A stretch of DNA of 64,000 bases from Lachnospiraceae bacterium MD335 (GTDB taxonomy: Bacteria; Bacillota; Clostridia; Lachnospirales; Lachnospiraceae). The stretch covers positions 124,001 to 188,000 of the forward strand of contig KE159629.1 of the NCBI GenBank assembly GCA_000403335.2, written 5' to 3'. The position numbers and the translations under genes are program-made. Shown in pieces: positions 35,302-42,601 of this stretch (positions within the stretch are counted from its first letter, which is position 1; each line of letters opens with the position of its first letter). The notes below the pieces were generated by a model. The model was not told where the DNA came from, searched no databases, and saw only the letters and a list, made by a program, of their open reading frames with translations.

Positions 35302-37044
35302 ATGAATGAAAAAAATAAAGAATTGGAGCTGAAGGAAGTAATTCCGTACATTGCCGCAATTGCCATCGTGCTTGCCGCGGTTGTTCTGCTGGGGCTTTTC
35401 TTGTGGAGAAACAGAAATGAGGTCGTTACGGAAAATGTTGTGCAGCGATATTTAAAAGACTATTACGGTGAGATAACGCAGGAGATGAAAATTTTATCGG
35501 AAAACATGTCGGATGAGCTTGACAGCAGCCTTGCAGAAATGGATACAAGGGAGCTTACGCAGGAGGAGCTGCAAAGGCTGCTTGATATTGTCAATAACGA
35601 GCTTTCCCAGGCAACCTATAATATTTCTCAAGAAGAAATTAACAAACTGGCAAAGCAGATTGTGCAGAAGGTACTTGAAACCCGTATCGGGGCTGATACG
35701 GAGCTGCTTGAAAAATACGCAGCGCAGCTTGACGCGCTTTCCGGAAAAGTTGCCGCCCTTGAGAAAAAAGTACTGCTTATTAAGAATTATTCGGAAGACG
35801 ACATAAAAAACATAGCAAAATCCCTTGACCTTACGGAAGCACAGGTTGCCGCCCTTATTAAAAAATATTCCGCAACAACCTCATCAAGCCTGGACGGACT
35901 CGCCAGGGAGCTTGACATTTCCGTGGAGGAGCTTAAAAAGCTGATTGCGGAAAGCAGGGAGTACACGGATTCCCTGTATATAAAGCTCTCAAAGCAGCTT
36001 AATGTTTCCGCCTCAGACCTGAAAAAACTGACCAAACAGGTCAACAATAATACGGAGGCACTTGATGAGCTTACAAAAAAACTGGGAATTACGTCTGAAC
36101 AACTGTATGACGCCATCTTCGCTTCAAGCGAACTAACAAAGAGTGAAATAGAAAAGCTGGCATCCCTGCTCAACAAAAACGTTACGGAGCTTAGCGGTAT
36201 GATAGACCAAAATAAGGAGCTGACAAGCTCAGGGATTGATGATCTTGCTCGGGAATTAAATATGTCAAAAACCGAAATCCATCAGCGTTTTAATGTATTA
36301 AATACTACCGTGAGTGAAATCAGGCAGCTTATTGAAATGAGTGATGAGGAGCTGCGTGCACTTGCAGAAAAAATGAATTTAAGTGATGAGGAATTAAGAA
36401 CGCTTATAGGCACTTTGGAGAGTGAGTTAACCAATAATTATGATGAGCTTAAAAACACCGTAATAACCCGTGATGCACTTGCGGAGGCACAGGAAAGTAT
36501 ACGAAACAGTCTTTCTGCTGAAGCAGATGAGAGGGAAGCTGCGGTAAATAAGGCAATTGCTGACTTGAATGCCGCAATAGACCTTTCAGAGGGTGAGGAT
36601 GCAAAAAAATTACAGGATGCAAGAGACGAACTGCAGAATGCATTAACCAACGGCATGGGGAACATAGAAAATGCGCTTAACAATGCAAACGCACAGATAA
36701 ATTCCTATCTAAACAATCTTAACGTGGAAATAGACAAGCTTAACGGTGCAATAACTAAAGTCAACAGTTCAATTAATGAAATTATAGGAAAGATAACAAA
36801 GAATAGTGATGACATTGCTAATCTCGGGGCACAGGTAACAAATAATTATACAGAACTTAAAACGACAACTGCAACTAAAGATGCTCTGCAACAAGTTCAG
36901 AATAGTATGAAAGAGGAGCTGGATGCTGAATCCGAGAAAAGAGAATCTGCGATAAATAGACTTGGAAGCACAAAAGCCGAGATACATTATTATGATGATA
37001 ATGGCGTACCAACATTGACAATAGATAATGTTATCAGAGATTAG
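35302..37044 (+). CDS. Long membrane-anchored coiled-coil protein with repeated helical motif
   Basis: The 580-residue protein has one membrane span near residues 14-36, followed by a long helical rod. Between residues about 170 and 375 a motif of the form LAxxLxxSxxELxxLI recurs seven times, with LAKSLDLTEAQVAALI, LARELDISVEELKKLI and LAEKMNLSDEELRTLI as clear examples. The C-terminal 200 residues are coiled coil with NAxI and ALNNANAQI repeats. It is unlike the usual conjugation proteins and resembles phage tail-associated stalks. GGCGGAGG at 35288-35295 selects ATG 35302. Probably a surface fibre. Confidence 0.7.
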   Translation: MNEKNKELELKEVIPYIAAIAIVLAAVVLLGLFLWRNRNEVVTENVVQRYLKDYYGEITQEMKILSENMSDELDSSLAEMDTRELTQEELQRLLDIVNNELSQATYNISQEEINKLAKQIVQKVLETRIGADTELLEKYAAQLDALSGKVAALEKKVLLIKNYSEDDIKNIAKSLDLTEAQVAALIKKYSATTSSSLDGLARELDISVEELKKLIAESREYTDSLYIKLSKQLNVSASDLKKLTKQVNNNTEALDELTKKLGITSEQLYDAIFASSELTKSEIEKLASLLNKNVTELSGMIDQNKELTSSGIDDLARELNMSKTEIHQRFNVLNTTVSEIRQLIEMSDEELRALAEKMNLSDEELRTLIGTLESELTNNYDELKNTVITRDALAEAQESIRNSLSAEADEREAAVNKAIADLNAAIDLSEGEDAKKLQDARDELQNALTNGMGNIENALNNANAQINSYLNNLNVEIDKLNGAITKVNSSINEIIGKITKNSDDIANLGAQVTNNYTELKTTTATKDALQQVQNSMKEELDAESEKRESAINRLGSTKAEIHYYDDNGVPTLTIDNVIRD

Positions 37045-37060
37045 GAAGGAAAGTGAAAAA

Positions 37061-37261
37061 ATGAAGAGAACAGCACGAATTAATATAGTTATGGTCGTAA
37101 TAACTATGGTATTTATAATGGCATTTTCCATTACAGGAAAAGCGTCAGGAGGCTTTAAATCGCAAGGAAAAATTGTATTTAACAATAAAACAGCATCCAC
37201 AAGAGACGATGTAATTTTTGATGCAGATGATTTTGACAGACTTGCGCAAGTATGCAGATAA
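37061..37261 (+). CDS. Small secreted protein, truncated relative of the next gene
   Basis: A 66-residue protein with a hydrophobic leader (residues 8-25) and then SGGFKSQGKIVFNNKTAS and DDVIFDADDFDRLA. The same pair of blocks (YKSQGKIVFNNNTE, DDVIFDASDF) begins the mature part of the following 439-residue protein. It is therefore a short paralogue or the remnant of a duplicated gene. GGAAGGAAAG precedes ATG 37061. Confidence 0.6.
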   Translation: MKRTARINIVMVVITMVFIMAFSITGKASGGFKSQGKIVFNNKTASTRDDVIFDADDFDRLAQVCR

Positions 37262-37279
37262 AGAAAGGTGGTAATATTT

Positions 37280-38599
37280 ATGGGAAAAATTAAAATTAGC
37301 AACGTGATTACAGCGATAATATGTGCAGTTTCCATTTCTACGGTATCATTTTATTTTGGAACATCAGCTGCATCCGGAGCTTCTATATCATATAAATCAC
37401 AAGGAAAAATTGTATTTAATAATAATACAGAAGATACAGCAGATGATGTGATTTTTGATGCAAGTGATTTTAAGACAATTAACGACATGGTTGTATCAGG
37501 AAAAAGATTAGTAGGCACGGAGCTGAACAGATACCCATCCGTGAATATTGATCTTACAAGAACAATTCCGGATTTCGGCGAACTTGCGGCAGCAATAGAC
37601 ACGCTTACGGATGATGCCACGGCAGACAGCGGTAAGATGTTAAAGGATGCCACGGCTTATGCCAAAGGGGCTAAAATAAAGGGTACTATTCCAAGCAAAG
37701 GTGAAGCAACATATACGCCGGGACGTGCCGACCAAACGATAACATCAGGACAGTATTTGAGCGGTGTACAGACTATAAAAGGGGATTCTGGTCTTATATC
37801 TTCAAATATTGCAGAAGGCAAAACAATATTCGGGGTAACAGGTACAGCGGTAACTGAGTCGCATATTATTGAAAATAATAAATCGGTAGATATTTCTGAC
37901 ATTAATGGAACAATAACTCCAAGCAATGGAAATAACGCGATGGAACAAGTAACATATTCGGTCTCAGGAGTTGATTCTGATAAAATTGTGTTTGGTAAAA
38001 GTATTCTTGGGGTAGCCGGAACTGCAGAGCCAGAAAGTCATACAGTTTTGTCTGTGAATGACATAACTGAAGCAGATGGAACTGCAGCAAAAGTGTTTAT
38101 TGCTGGTAAGACATACAAAATTCCTGCTCAAAAGTATGCAGATAATGATATTTATATTAGTGCCGAGAAAAATGAGTGTAGTTCTGAGAACATATATGTT
38201 GATTATCATTTGGACCGGTACTTATGTTATGGAAGCAGTGTTGCAGCAGCAAACAATACGGGAAGTTCCATTACAGTATCCACACCGGAAGCATTTCGGG
38301 ACAAGTCGGTTACGGTTATTTTACACATTCGGATAAAGGATGATTCAAAATGTGCACATGACTTAGAGTTCACAATAGATGATACCAGCGTGGATTCGGT
38401 TGGCACCGGAAGCGGCGATGGAAAATCAGCAGATTTTTATAAAATGAGCGAACATATCAGCGGTTTGACAACTCATGAATTAAATTCATTTTTTTCATAT
38501 GACAGATTACCAAATGAGCTAACGTTTTATCCGCATGAGAACTCATTAGGAACGCATCAGGGAATTCTATATACTTACAGTGTAATATACTTAAAATAA
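37280..38599 (+). CDS. Secreted protein with phage-tail-fibre-like repeats
   Basis: The 439-residue protein has a signal-like segment (residues about 8-27). Residues about 115-190 carry the pattern seen in many siphophage tail and adhesin proteins of Firmicutes: AYAKGAKIKGTIPSKGEATYTP, QTITSGQYLSGVQTIKG and EGKTIFGVTGTA (quoted in parts). Shorter versions (KSILGVAGTAEPESHT) follow, then a C-terminal globular domain of about 180 residues with three cysteines. It ends the surface block directly before topB. A receptor-binding or cell-contact role is inferred from the tail-fibre likeness. Confidence 0.7.
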   Translation: MGKIKISNVITAIICAVSISTVSFYFGTSAASGASISYKSQGKIVFNNNTEDTADDVIFDASDFKTINDMVVSGKRLVGTELNRYPSVNIDLTRTIPDFGELAAAIDTLTDDATADSGKMLKDATAYAKGAKIKGTIPSKGEATYTPGRADQTITSGQYLSGVQTIKGDSGLISSNIAEGKTIFGVTGTAVTESHIIENNKSVDISDINGTITPSNGNNAMEQVTYSVSGVDSDKIVFGKSILGVAGTAEPESHTVLSVNDITEADGTAAKVFIAGKTYKIPAQKYADNDIYISAEKNECSSENIYVDYHLDRYLCYGSSVAAANNTGSSITVSTPEAFRDKSVTVILHIRIKDDSKCAHDLEFTIDDTSVDSVGTGSGDGKSADFYKMSEHISGLTTHELNSFFSYDRLPNELTFYPHENSLGTHQGILYTYSVIYLK

Positions 38600-38631
38600 C
38601 CATAAAATATATGATAGGAGCAAGGCAAAGC

Positions 38632-38942
38632 ATGGGTAAAATATTAATAATTGCAGAAAAACCTTCCGCAGGACGTGACATAGCCCGTATACTGGGTGTC
38701 AGAGAGGACAAGGGTACTTATATGGAAAATGACAGCTATATCGTCACATGGGCAGTAGGACACCTCGTGGAGCTTAAAGATCCTGAGGACATCAATGACA
38801 AATATAAAAAATGGAATGCGGAAGATATTCCACTCCCCGCTGATAACGGTTTGAAAATAAAGAAAGGTACAAAAGCACAGTTTGATGTCATAAAAAAACT
38901 GATTGCACGCAGTGACATTGATTACCTGATTAATGCCGGCGA
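38632..38942 (+). pseudogene. topB: DNA topoisomerase III, 5' part (split by insertion)
   Basis: The frame starts MGKILIIAEKPSAGRDIARILG and reaches ...DYLINAG, the beginning of the Toprim acidic motif, then meets the nested mobile element and stops at 38952. The rest of the gene continues at 46835. Joining 38632-38942 to 46835-48617 gives an uninterrupted 697-codon frame that restores the conserved DAGREG motif. TopB of this type accompanies Clostridia conjugative elements and may resolve transfer intermediates. Confidence 0.92.
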
Positions 38943-38966
38943 TGTTGGATAGTGCGGAGGGGTGAC
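38943..38966. repeat. Left terminal inverted repeat of the nested element
   Basis: Matches the complement of the right end (46809-46832) at 18 of 24 positions, including TGTTG, ATAGT and an inner GGTGAC. Confidence 0.85.
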
Positions 38967-38983
38967 AAACAAATACAAATAAG

Positions 38984-39000
38984 AAAGGGACTTCCTCAAT
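38984..39000. repeat. 17-bp inverted repeat, left copy
   Basis: AAAGGGACTTCCTCAAT is the exact reverse complement of 45123-45139, which lies in the leader of the serine recombinase gene. It is either an operator pair or an RNA pairing site. Confidence 0.85.
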
Positions 39001-39004
39001 CCTT

Positions 39005-39039
39005 AAAAGGCTATGACACTATCGGTTATAGTCTTTTTT
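39005..39039 (+). terminator. Hairpin terminator near the left end of the nested element
   Basis: AAAAGGCTATGAC (39005-39017) pairs with GTTATAGTCTTTT (39025-39037), with two G-T pairs and a seven-base loop, and runs into T residues. It may stop transcripts entering from topB, or from the recombinase gene in the circular form. Confidence 0.75.
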
Positions 39040-39204
39040 CATGCGGTAATTACCGTATAAAATGAACTCCTATTCCCACAAGCGGAGAAATATCCAACAA
39101 CAATATTACGCAATCCAATCTCCCGACAATTAACGTAAGAAAATCATTTATCAGCACGGAAACCAATCAATCATATCAATCCATATCACAGGAGGACAAA
39201 GAGC
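39040..39204. other. Left-end intergenic region of the nested element
   Basis: No gene is seen. A perfect 12-bp palindrome CGGTAATTACCG lies at 39044-39055, and AT-rich sequence with CATATCA/CATATCA-like repeats leads to the AGGAGG of the first gene at 39191-39196. Confidence 0.5.
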
Positions 39205-39813
39205 ATGGATAAAAAGCAGGAACAGCAGATTTTATACTATTACAGTACCACAGAGAAATATATCCGTAGCAAGACACACTCTAATGCGCATCAGAGTGTC
39301 TTTACCAAAGAAAGTGATAAATACCAGTGGCTTGTGTTGGAACAGAGAAGCCAGTGCGAAGTCGAGGTAAGGCAGACCGACAATCATGGAATAATTACAG
39401 CGAGGGATAATTACGAACTGACAAGAAATTTACCTAAGTGCGTGGGCGTGGAGCGTTTATGTGAAGGCGCAAATGTTCAGATACCTTTTAATGCTGATGA
39501 AATCAATTTAATCTATCAGTTTGGGGAACAGAGCAAAGCGGAAACGTGTGCCAGTCTGTCCGCTATTCTTCCGCAGATAAAAGACGATAACACAAAGCAG
39601 ATAGTAAGTACCACCTTAAAGAAATTAAATTCTCTGTCCGAAGAAACGTGTGCGGAACTGACAGCCACCACCAAAAGACGGAAACTGACTGAGCATGACC
39701 ATTCCATAAAGGCAAGGTTAGCCAAAGCAAAGGAACAGACAAAACAGCCGACAGTTGCCGAGGAAAAAAAGCACAAAACCCACAGCAAAGGAAAGGGGGA
39801 TATGGCACTATGA
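39205..39813 (+). CDS. Uncharacterised protein of the nested element
   Basis: A 202-residue soluble protein I do not assign to a family. It begins MDKKQEQQILYYYSTTEKYI and has a helical second half ending in a lysine-rich tail (KKHKTHSKGKGDMAL). AGGAGG stands nine bases before the ATG. Its stop overlaps the next start by four bases, so the two are co-translated. Similar pairs occur at the left end of Tn4451-like elements. Confidence 0.7.
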   Translation: MDKKQEQQILYYYSTTEKYIRSKTHSNAHQSVFTKESDKYQWLVLEQRSQCEVEVRQTDNHGIITARDNYELTRNLPKCVGVERLCEGANVQIPFNADEINLIYQFGEQSKAETCASLSAILPQIKDDNTKQIVSTTLKKLNSLSEETCAELTATTKRRKLTEHDHSIKARLAKAKEQTKQPTVAEEKKHKTHSKGKGDMAL

Positions 39814-40094
39814 AACTTTCACGATACGAGCAAGAAACGATTGTTAATTACAATGCAGGAGAACAGACTGCCACCGTCTACACAAGGGATAAAACAGTTA
39901 TGCGGAAACTTGACACACTTGTTGATGAATTTCCCGACATATACAAGCTGACAGGGCAGGACAAAATATCTAAGACCTATTCCTTTCCGAAATCATACGT
40001 TAATTACCGTAAGCCAAGAAGGATAAGCAAAGAACAAAGAGAACAGGCAAGAGAAATGATGTTAAAGATGAATTTAAGCGACAGCAAACAGTGA
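39810..40094 (+). CDS. Small uncharacterised protein, partner of the preceding gene
   Basis: A 94-residue basic protein (MKLSRYEQETIVNYNAGEQT, VYTRDKTVMRKLD, SYVNYRKPRRISKEQREQ). It is of a type often seen on mobilizable elements in gut Clostridia, with no known function. ATGA overlap with the upstream gene. Its last codons (SDSKQ stop) were copied in the tandem duplication, and a remnant lies at 40519-40534. Confidence 0.7.
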   Translation: MKLSRYEQETIVNYNAGEQTATVYTRDKTVMRKLDTLVDEFPDIYKLTGQDKISKTYSFPKSYVNYRKPRRISKEQREQAREMMLKMNLSDSKQ

Positions 40095-40111
40095 GAATTG
40101 CTATCGCCTGT

Positions 40112-40330
40112 TTATAATTTTTGGTCTTTGTCAGAGGGAATATATCGGACAATATCTTTTATGTCACAATCTAAAATTCGGCATATATCATTCAATGTTT
40201 TAGTTGATACATCTTTGTTGTGCTTCAAGCGGTGGAGTGTACTATGTGATAAATGATGTTTATTTGTCAAAGTATACCAATTTTCATTTGACTTATCCAA
40301 AGTTTCCCAAAACGGAGAATAGTCAATCAC
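40112..40330 (-). CDS. Small XRE-type HTH regulator, copy 1
   Basis: A 72-residue protein starting at GTG (VIDYSPFWETLDKSNENWYTL). The HTH is in the middle: HHLSHSTLHRLKHNKDVSTKTLNDICRILDCDIKDIV, quoted here as two blocks (SHSTLHRLKHNKDVS; TLNDICRILDCDI), typical of Cro/C1-like regulators that repress their own operon. AAAGGGGG lies upstream of GTG. About 80 percent identical to copy 2 by eye. Confidence 0.85.
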   Translation of the reverse strand: MIDYSPFWETLDKSNENWYTLTNKHHLSHSTLHRLKHNKDVSTKTLNDICRILDCDIKDIVRYIPSDKDQKL

Positions 40331-40552
40331 ATTCAGCGCCCCCTTTAATAGTATCTTTAACAATAGAATAAAATATATTCCGATACTTAAATATCTTCGT
40401 AAAAACGAATACAACAAGAGGAAAGGAGCAAAACTGAATGTGTAGTTTTAGTTTGAAGTAAGAAAAGTAAAGAACAAATAAAAAACAGACAAGGGAGAAT
40501 GATATGTAAAAAATATAAGCGACAGCAAACAGTGAAAATTGCTATCGCCAGT

Positions 40553-40771
40553 TTATAATTTTTGGTCTTTGTCAGAAGGAATGTATCGGACAATATCCTT
40601 TATGTCACAGCCTAATATTCGGCATAAATCGTTCAGCGTTTTAGTGGTCACATCTCTATTGTGTTTTAAACGGTTGAGCGTGCTATCCGATATGCGGTGG
40701 TTTTTCGTCAGAGTATACCAGTTTTCAATTGATTTTTCTAAAGTTTCCCAAAACGGGGAATAGTCAATCAC
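40553..40771 (-). CDS. Small XRE-type HTH regulator, copy 2
   Basis: A 72-residue GTG-start protein, the tandem partner of copy 1, ending with the same DIVRYIPSDKDQKL. Changes cluster in the first recognition half (RISDSTLNRLKHNRDVTT), so DNA specificity may have shifted. Upstream, GTATATTC (40813-40820) and GAATATAC (40847-40854) form an inverted repeat that could be its operator and could also control the plus-strand gene at 40916. Confidence 0.85.
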   Translation of the reverse strand: MIDYSPFWETLEKSIENWYTLTKNHRISDSTLNRLKHNRDVTTKTLNDLCRILGCDIKDIVRYIPSDKDQKL

Positions 40772-40915
40772 ATTCAGTCCCCCTTTAATAGTGTGTATAA
40801 CAATAGAATAAAGTATATTCTCATACTTGAATATCTTCGTAAGAACGAATATACTAAGGGAGTAGGAAAAAATGAATATGTATGACCCCTAGTGTGAAAG
40901 GAGAAAAATCACCAA

Positions 40916-41509
40916 ATGAAATTTTATGAAATTACGTACATAATTGAGGACGAGCAACAGGAAAGGCTGTCGGCATTGGCAGAGCGTTATGAAAAAGTTA
41001 ATGGGTGGAATGAAAAAGAAATATTGCAGTTTGCTGTTGCTGCCACTTCCAAAGAAGAAATGGAAAGTAAACTCCAATTTTTGGAAAAGGAAATCGTTAA
41101 GATGGAAAAGGATTGGCAGGAGCAGGAAGAAAAACCCAAAGAAAAAAGAAAGTATATCAGCGATGAAGAATATGAAAAATGCAAAAGAGTTGTCAGTGCT
41201 TATGAGAAGGAACTTGATGAAATTGAAGTTACGGTTGTAGACGCAGGAAGGTTCGGATTTGTGAAACTGATATATTATAAATTCCCGTATGGATTTGATG
41301 ACGCCATAGCCTACACAGACAGCCTTGAACTTTTTCTTGATTTATGGGACGAATGGTTTGAGGCGCAGTTGTTAGCACTCACAAAAAACACCCCAATGGC
41401 AGAACTGGATTATGAGGATATATTCAAATGCCTGTCTAAAGATACGCAAGAGGAACTTATGGCAAAAAGGGAATACTTTGCAGAAAAAGCGGGAATTGGA
41501 GCAAGGTAA
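40916..41509 (+). CDS. Uncharacterised acidic protein of the nested element
   Basis: A 197-residue protein with a long charged coiled-coil (residues about 45-105, EKEIVKMEKDWQEQEEKPKEK) and a C-terminal region with tryptophans (LFLDLWDEWFEAQLLAL). I do not recognise a domain. AAAGGAG precedes the ATG. It is transcribed away from the duplicated HTH genes. Confidence 0.65.
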   Translation: MKFYEITYIIEDEQQERLSALAERYEKVNGWNEKEILQFAVAATSKEEMESKLQFLEKEIVKMEKDWQEQEEKPKEKRKYISDEEYEKCKRVVSAYEKELDEIEVTVVDAGRFGFVKLIYYKFPYGFDDAIAYTDSLELFLDLWDEWFEAQLLALTKNTPMAELDYEDIFKCLSKDTQEELMAKREYFAEKAGIGAR

Positions 41510-41530
41510 AACAGAAAGGGAAAAAGGCTA

Positions 41531-41761
41531 ATGCGGATAATGGCAGTTGCAAGGAAATGTATCAGTACATTAAAAAAAATAAAACGCAAAGTAATGTTCA
41601 AAATAAAATTATGGGAAATGGACAGATTGTGGGAACTTATGGGTGGAAGTTGTTGGGGATTGTTTCCCCCATCATTTTATTACACTCATACGGAAGAAGA
41701 AATAGAACGAATAACAAAAGAAACCATAGAAAGTTGCAAAAAAATGCTTGATGAATTTTAA
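41531..41761 (+). CDS. Small uncharacterised protein
   Basis: A 76-residue frame with a basic N-terminus and an acidic helical end (EEEIERITKETIESCKKMLDEF). An AAAAAGG lies five bases before the ATG; an internal ATG at 41594 (MFKIKLWEM) is a possible start. No homology is claimed. Confidence 0.45.
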   Translation: MRIMAVARKCISTLKKIKRKVMFKIKLWEMDRLWELMGGSCWGLFPPSFYYTHTEEEIERITKETIESCKKMLDEF

Positions 41762-41953
41762 GCCTTTAGTTCTTGCTTTAAAGGGAATTTTCAGAAATGG
41801 AAATTCCCAATTTGTATTTATGGACAAAGGCAAAAAAAGAATATCAGAAACTAAATAGTCCTATTTGGGTAGCGGTTATCTTAACAGACAATCAGCTACC
41901 TTTTTTATTTTCAGAAACTATCAACACAGCACAGAAAGAATGAGGTATCAGAA
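41762..41953 (+). terminator. Intergenic region with two hairpins, the second a terminator
   Basis: GGGAATTT (41783-41790) pairs with AAATTCCC (41801-41808). GGTAGC (41868-41873) pairs with GCTACC (41895-41900), followed by TTTTTT at 41901-41906, a probable terminator before the mobilization genes. Confidence 0.7.
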
Positions 41954-42295
41954 ATGATTGAGAGCAAGAATGATACAAGCAAAAACTTAGAAAAAGCATT
42001 GCAGGCGTTGAAACAGGCGCAACAGCGTGTAGCTAACGAAAAGAAAAAACAGAACGAGAAAAAACGCAAAGCCGAGAACCACCACAAGTACATCATGGGC
42101 GGTATTATCGTGAAGTATTTCCCCGACTGCTACCGCTATGACGAGGGCGAGTTAAACCGTATCTTGTCGGTTGCCTTGCAGACAAGGGAGTGTCAGCAGA
42201 TTATATCTAAAATCAAAGCGGAAAGCCGAGAAACCACTCCCCCACAACCTACTCTCCCCAATGCCGAAAATGAAAGCGAGGGCGGTACGGAATGA
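41954..42295 (+). CDS. DUF3847 protein next to the relaxase
   Basis: A 113-residue protein with a lysine/glutamine-rich helix (residues 10-45, LKQAQQRVANEKKKQNEKKRK) and then HHKYIMGGIIVKYFPDCYRYDEGELNRIL. This is the usual DUF3847 arrangement found just upstream of MobA/MobL relaxases. It may bind DNA or the relaxase as an accessory factor; this is inferred from position. Confidence 0.8.
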   Translation: MIESKNDTSKNLEKALQALKQAQQRVANEKKKQNEKKRKAENHHKYIMGGIIVKYFPDCYRYDEGELNRILSVALQTRECQQIISKIKAESRETTPPQPTLPNAENESEGGTE

Positions 42296-42332
42296 CGAGG
42301 GCAACGGAACTGGAAAGCCGAGGTAACGTATT

Positions 42333-42490
42333 CACCCCGTTTACGGGGTGCGCACAGATATACCACCAGAGGTGGTATGTGCGCTCTCCGAGGGGCAAGT
42401 TTCACTTGCATGGACTCTTGCAGAGGGCGTTGTCTGTCTTGCGACAGCCAAAAGGGGAAACGACAATTCCCCTTCGCAAGCTACGCTTGC
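42333..42490. other. Cluster of six hairpins, candidate oriT of the nested element
   Basis: Consecutive inverted repeats precede the relaxase: CACCCCGT/ACGGGGTG (42333-42350); GCGCAC and ATACCACC with GGTGGTAT and GTGCGC (42350-42384); CAAGT/ACTTG (42396-42408); CTGTC/GACAG (42434-42447); AAGGGGAA/TTCCCCTT (42452-42474); GCAAGC/GCTTGC (42476-42490). In Tn4451 the transfer site lies upstream of the relaxase gene tnpZ, so an oriT function is likely. A weak open frame over this stretch is probably not a gene. Confidence 0.65.
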
Positions 42491-42601
42491 TACCCTTTAG
42501 TGAACTTTGCGTTCAGACAAAAGCCAAAGTGCGGCTTTTATCTGCCCACAAAGTCTATTCATGCACCCCACTACCCTATTGGCAGAATGTAGGTGTTGCG
42601 T

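Larger units (their letters stand above)
40078..40880. repeat. Diverged tandem duplication of about 440 bp
   Basis: The segment from about 40078 to 40440 is repeated from about 40519 to 40880. Both copies hold the end of the SDSKQ reading frame, a minus-strand HTH gene and the AT-rich control region with TTCGTAA. Many substitutions have accumulated, so the event is not recent. Confidence 0.9.
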
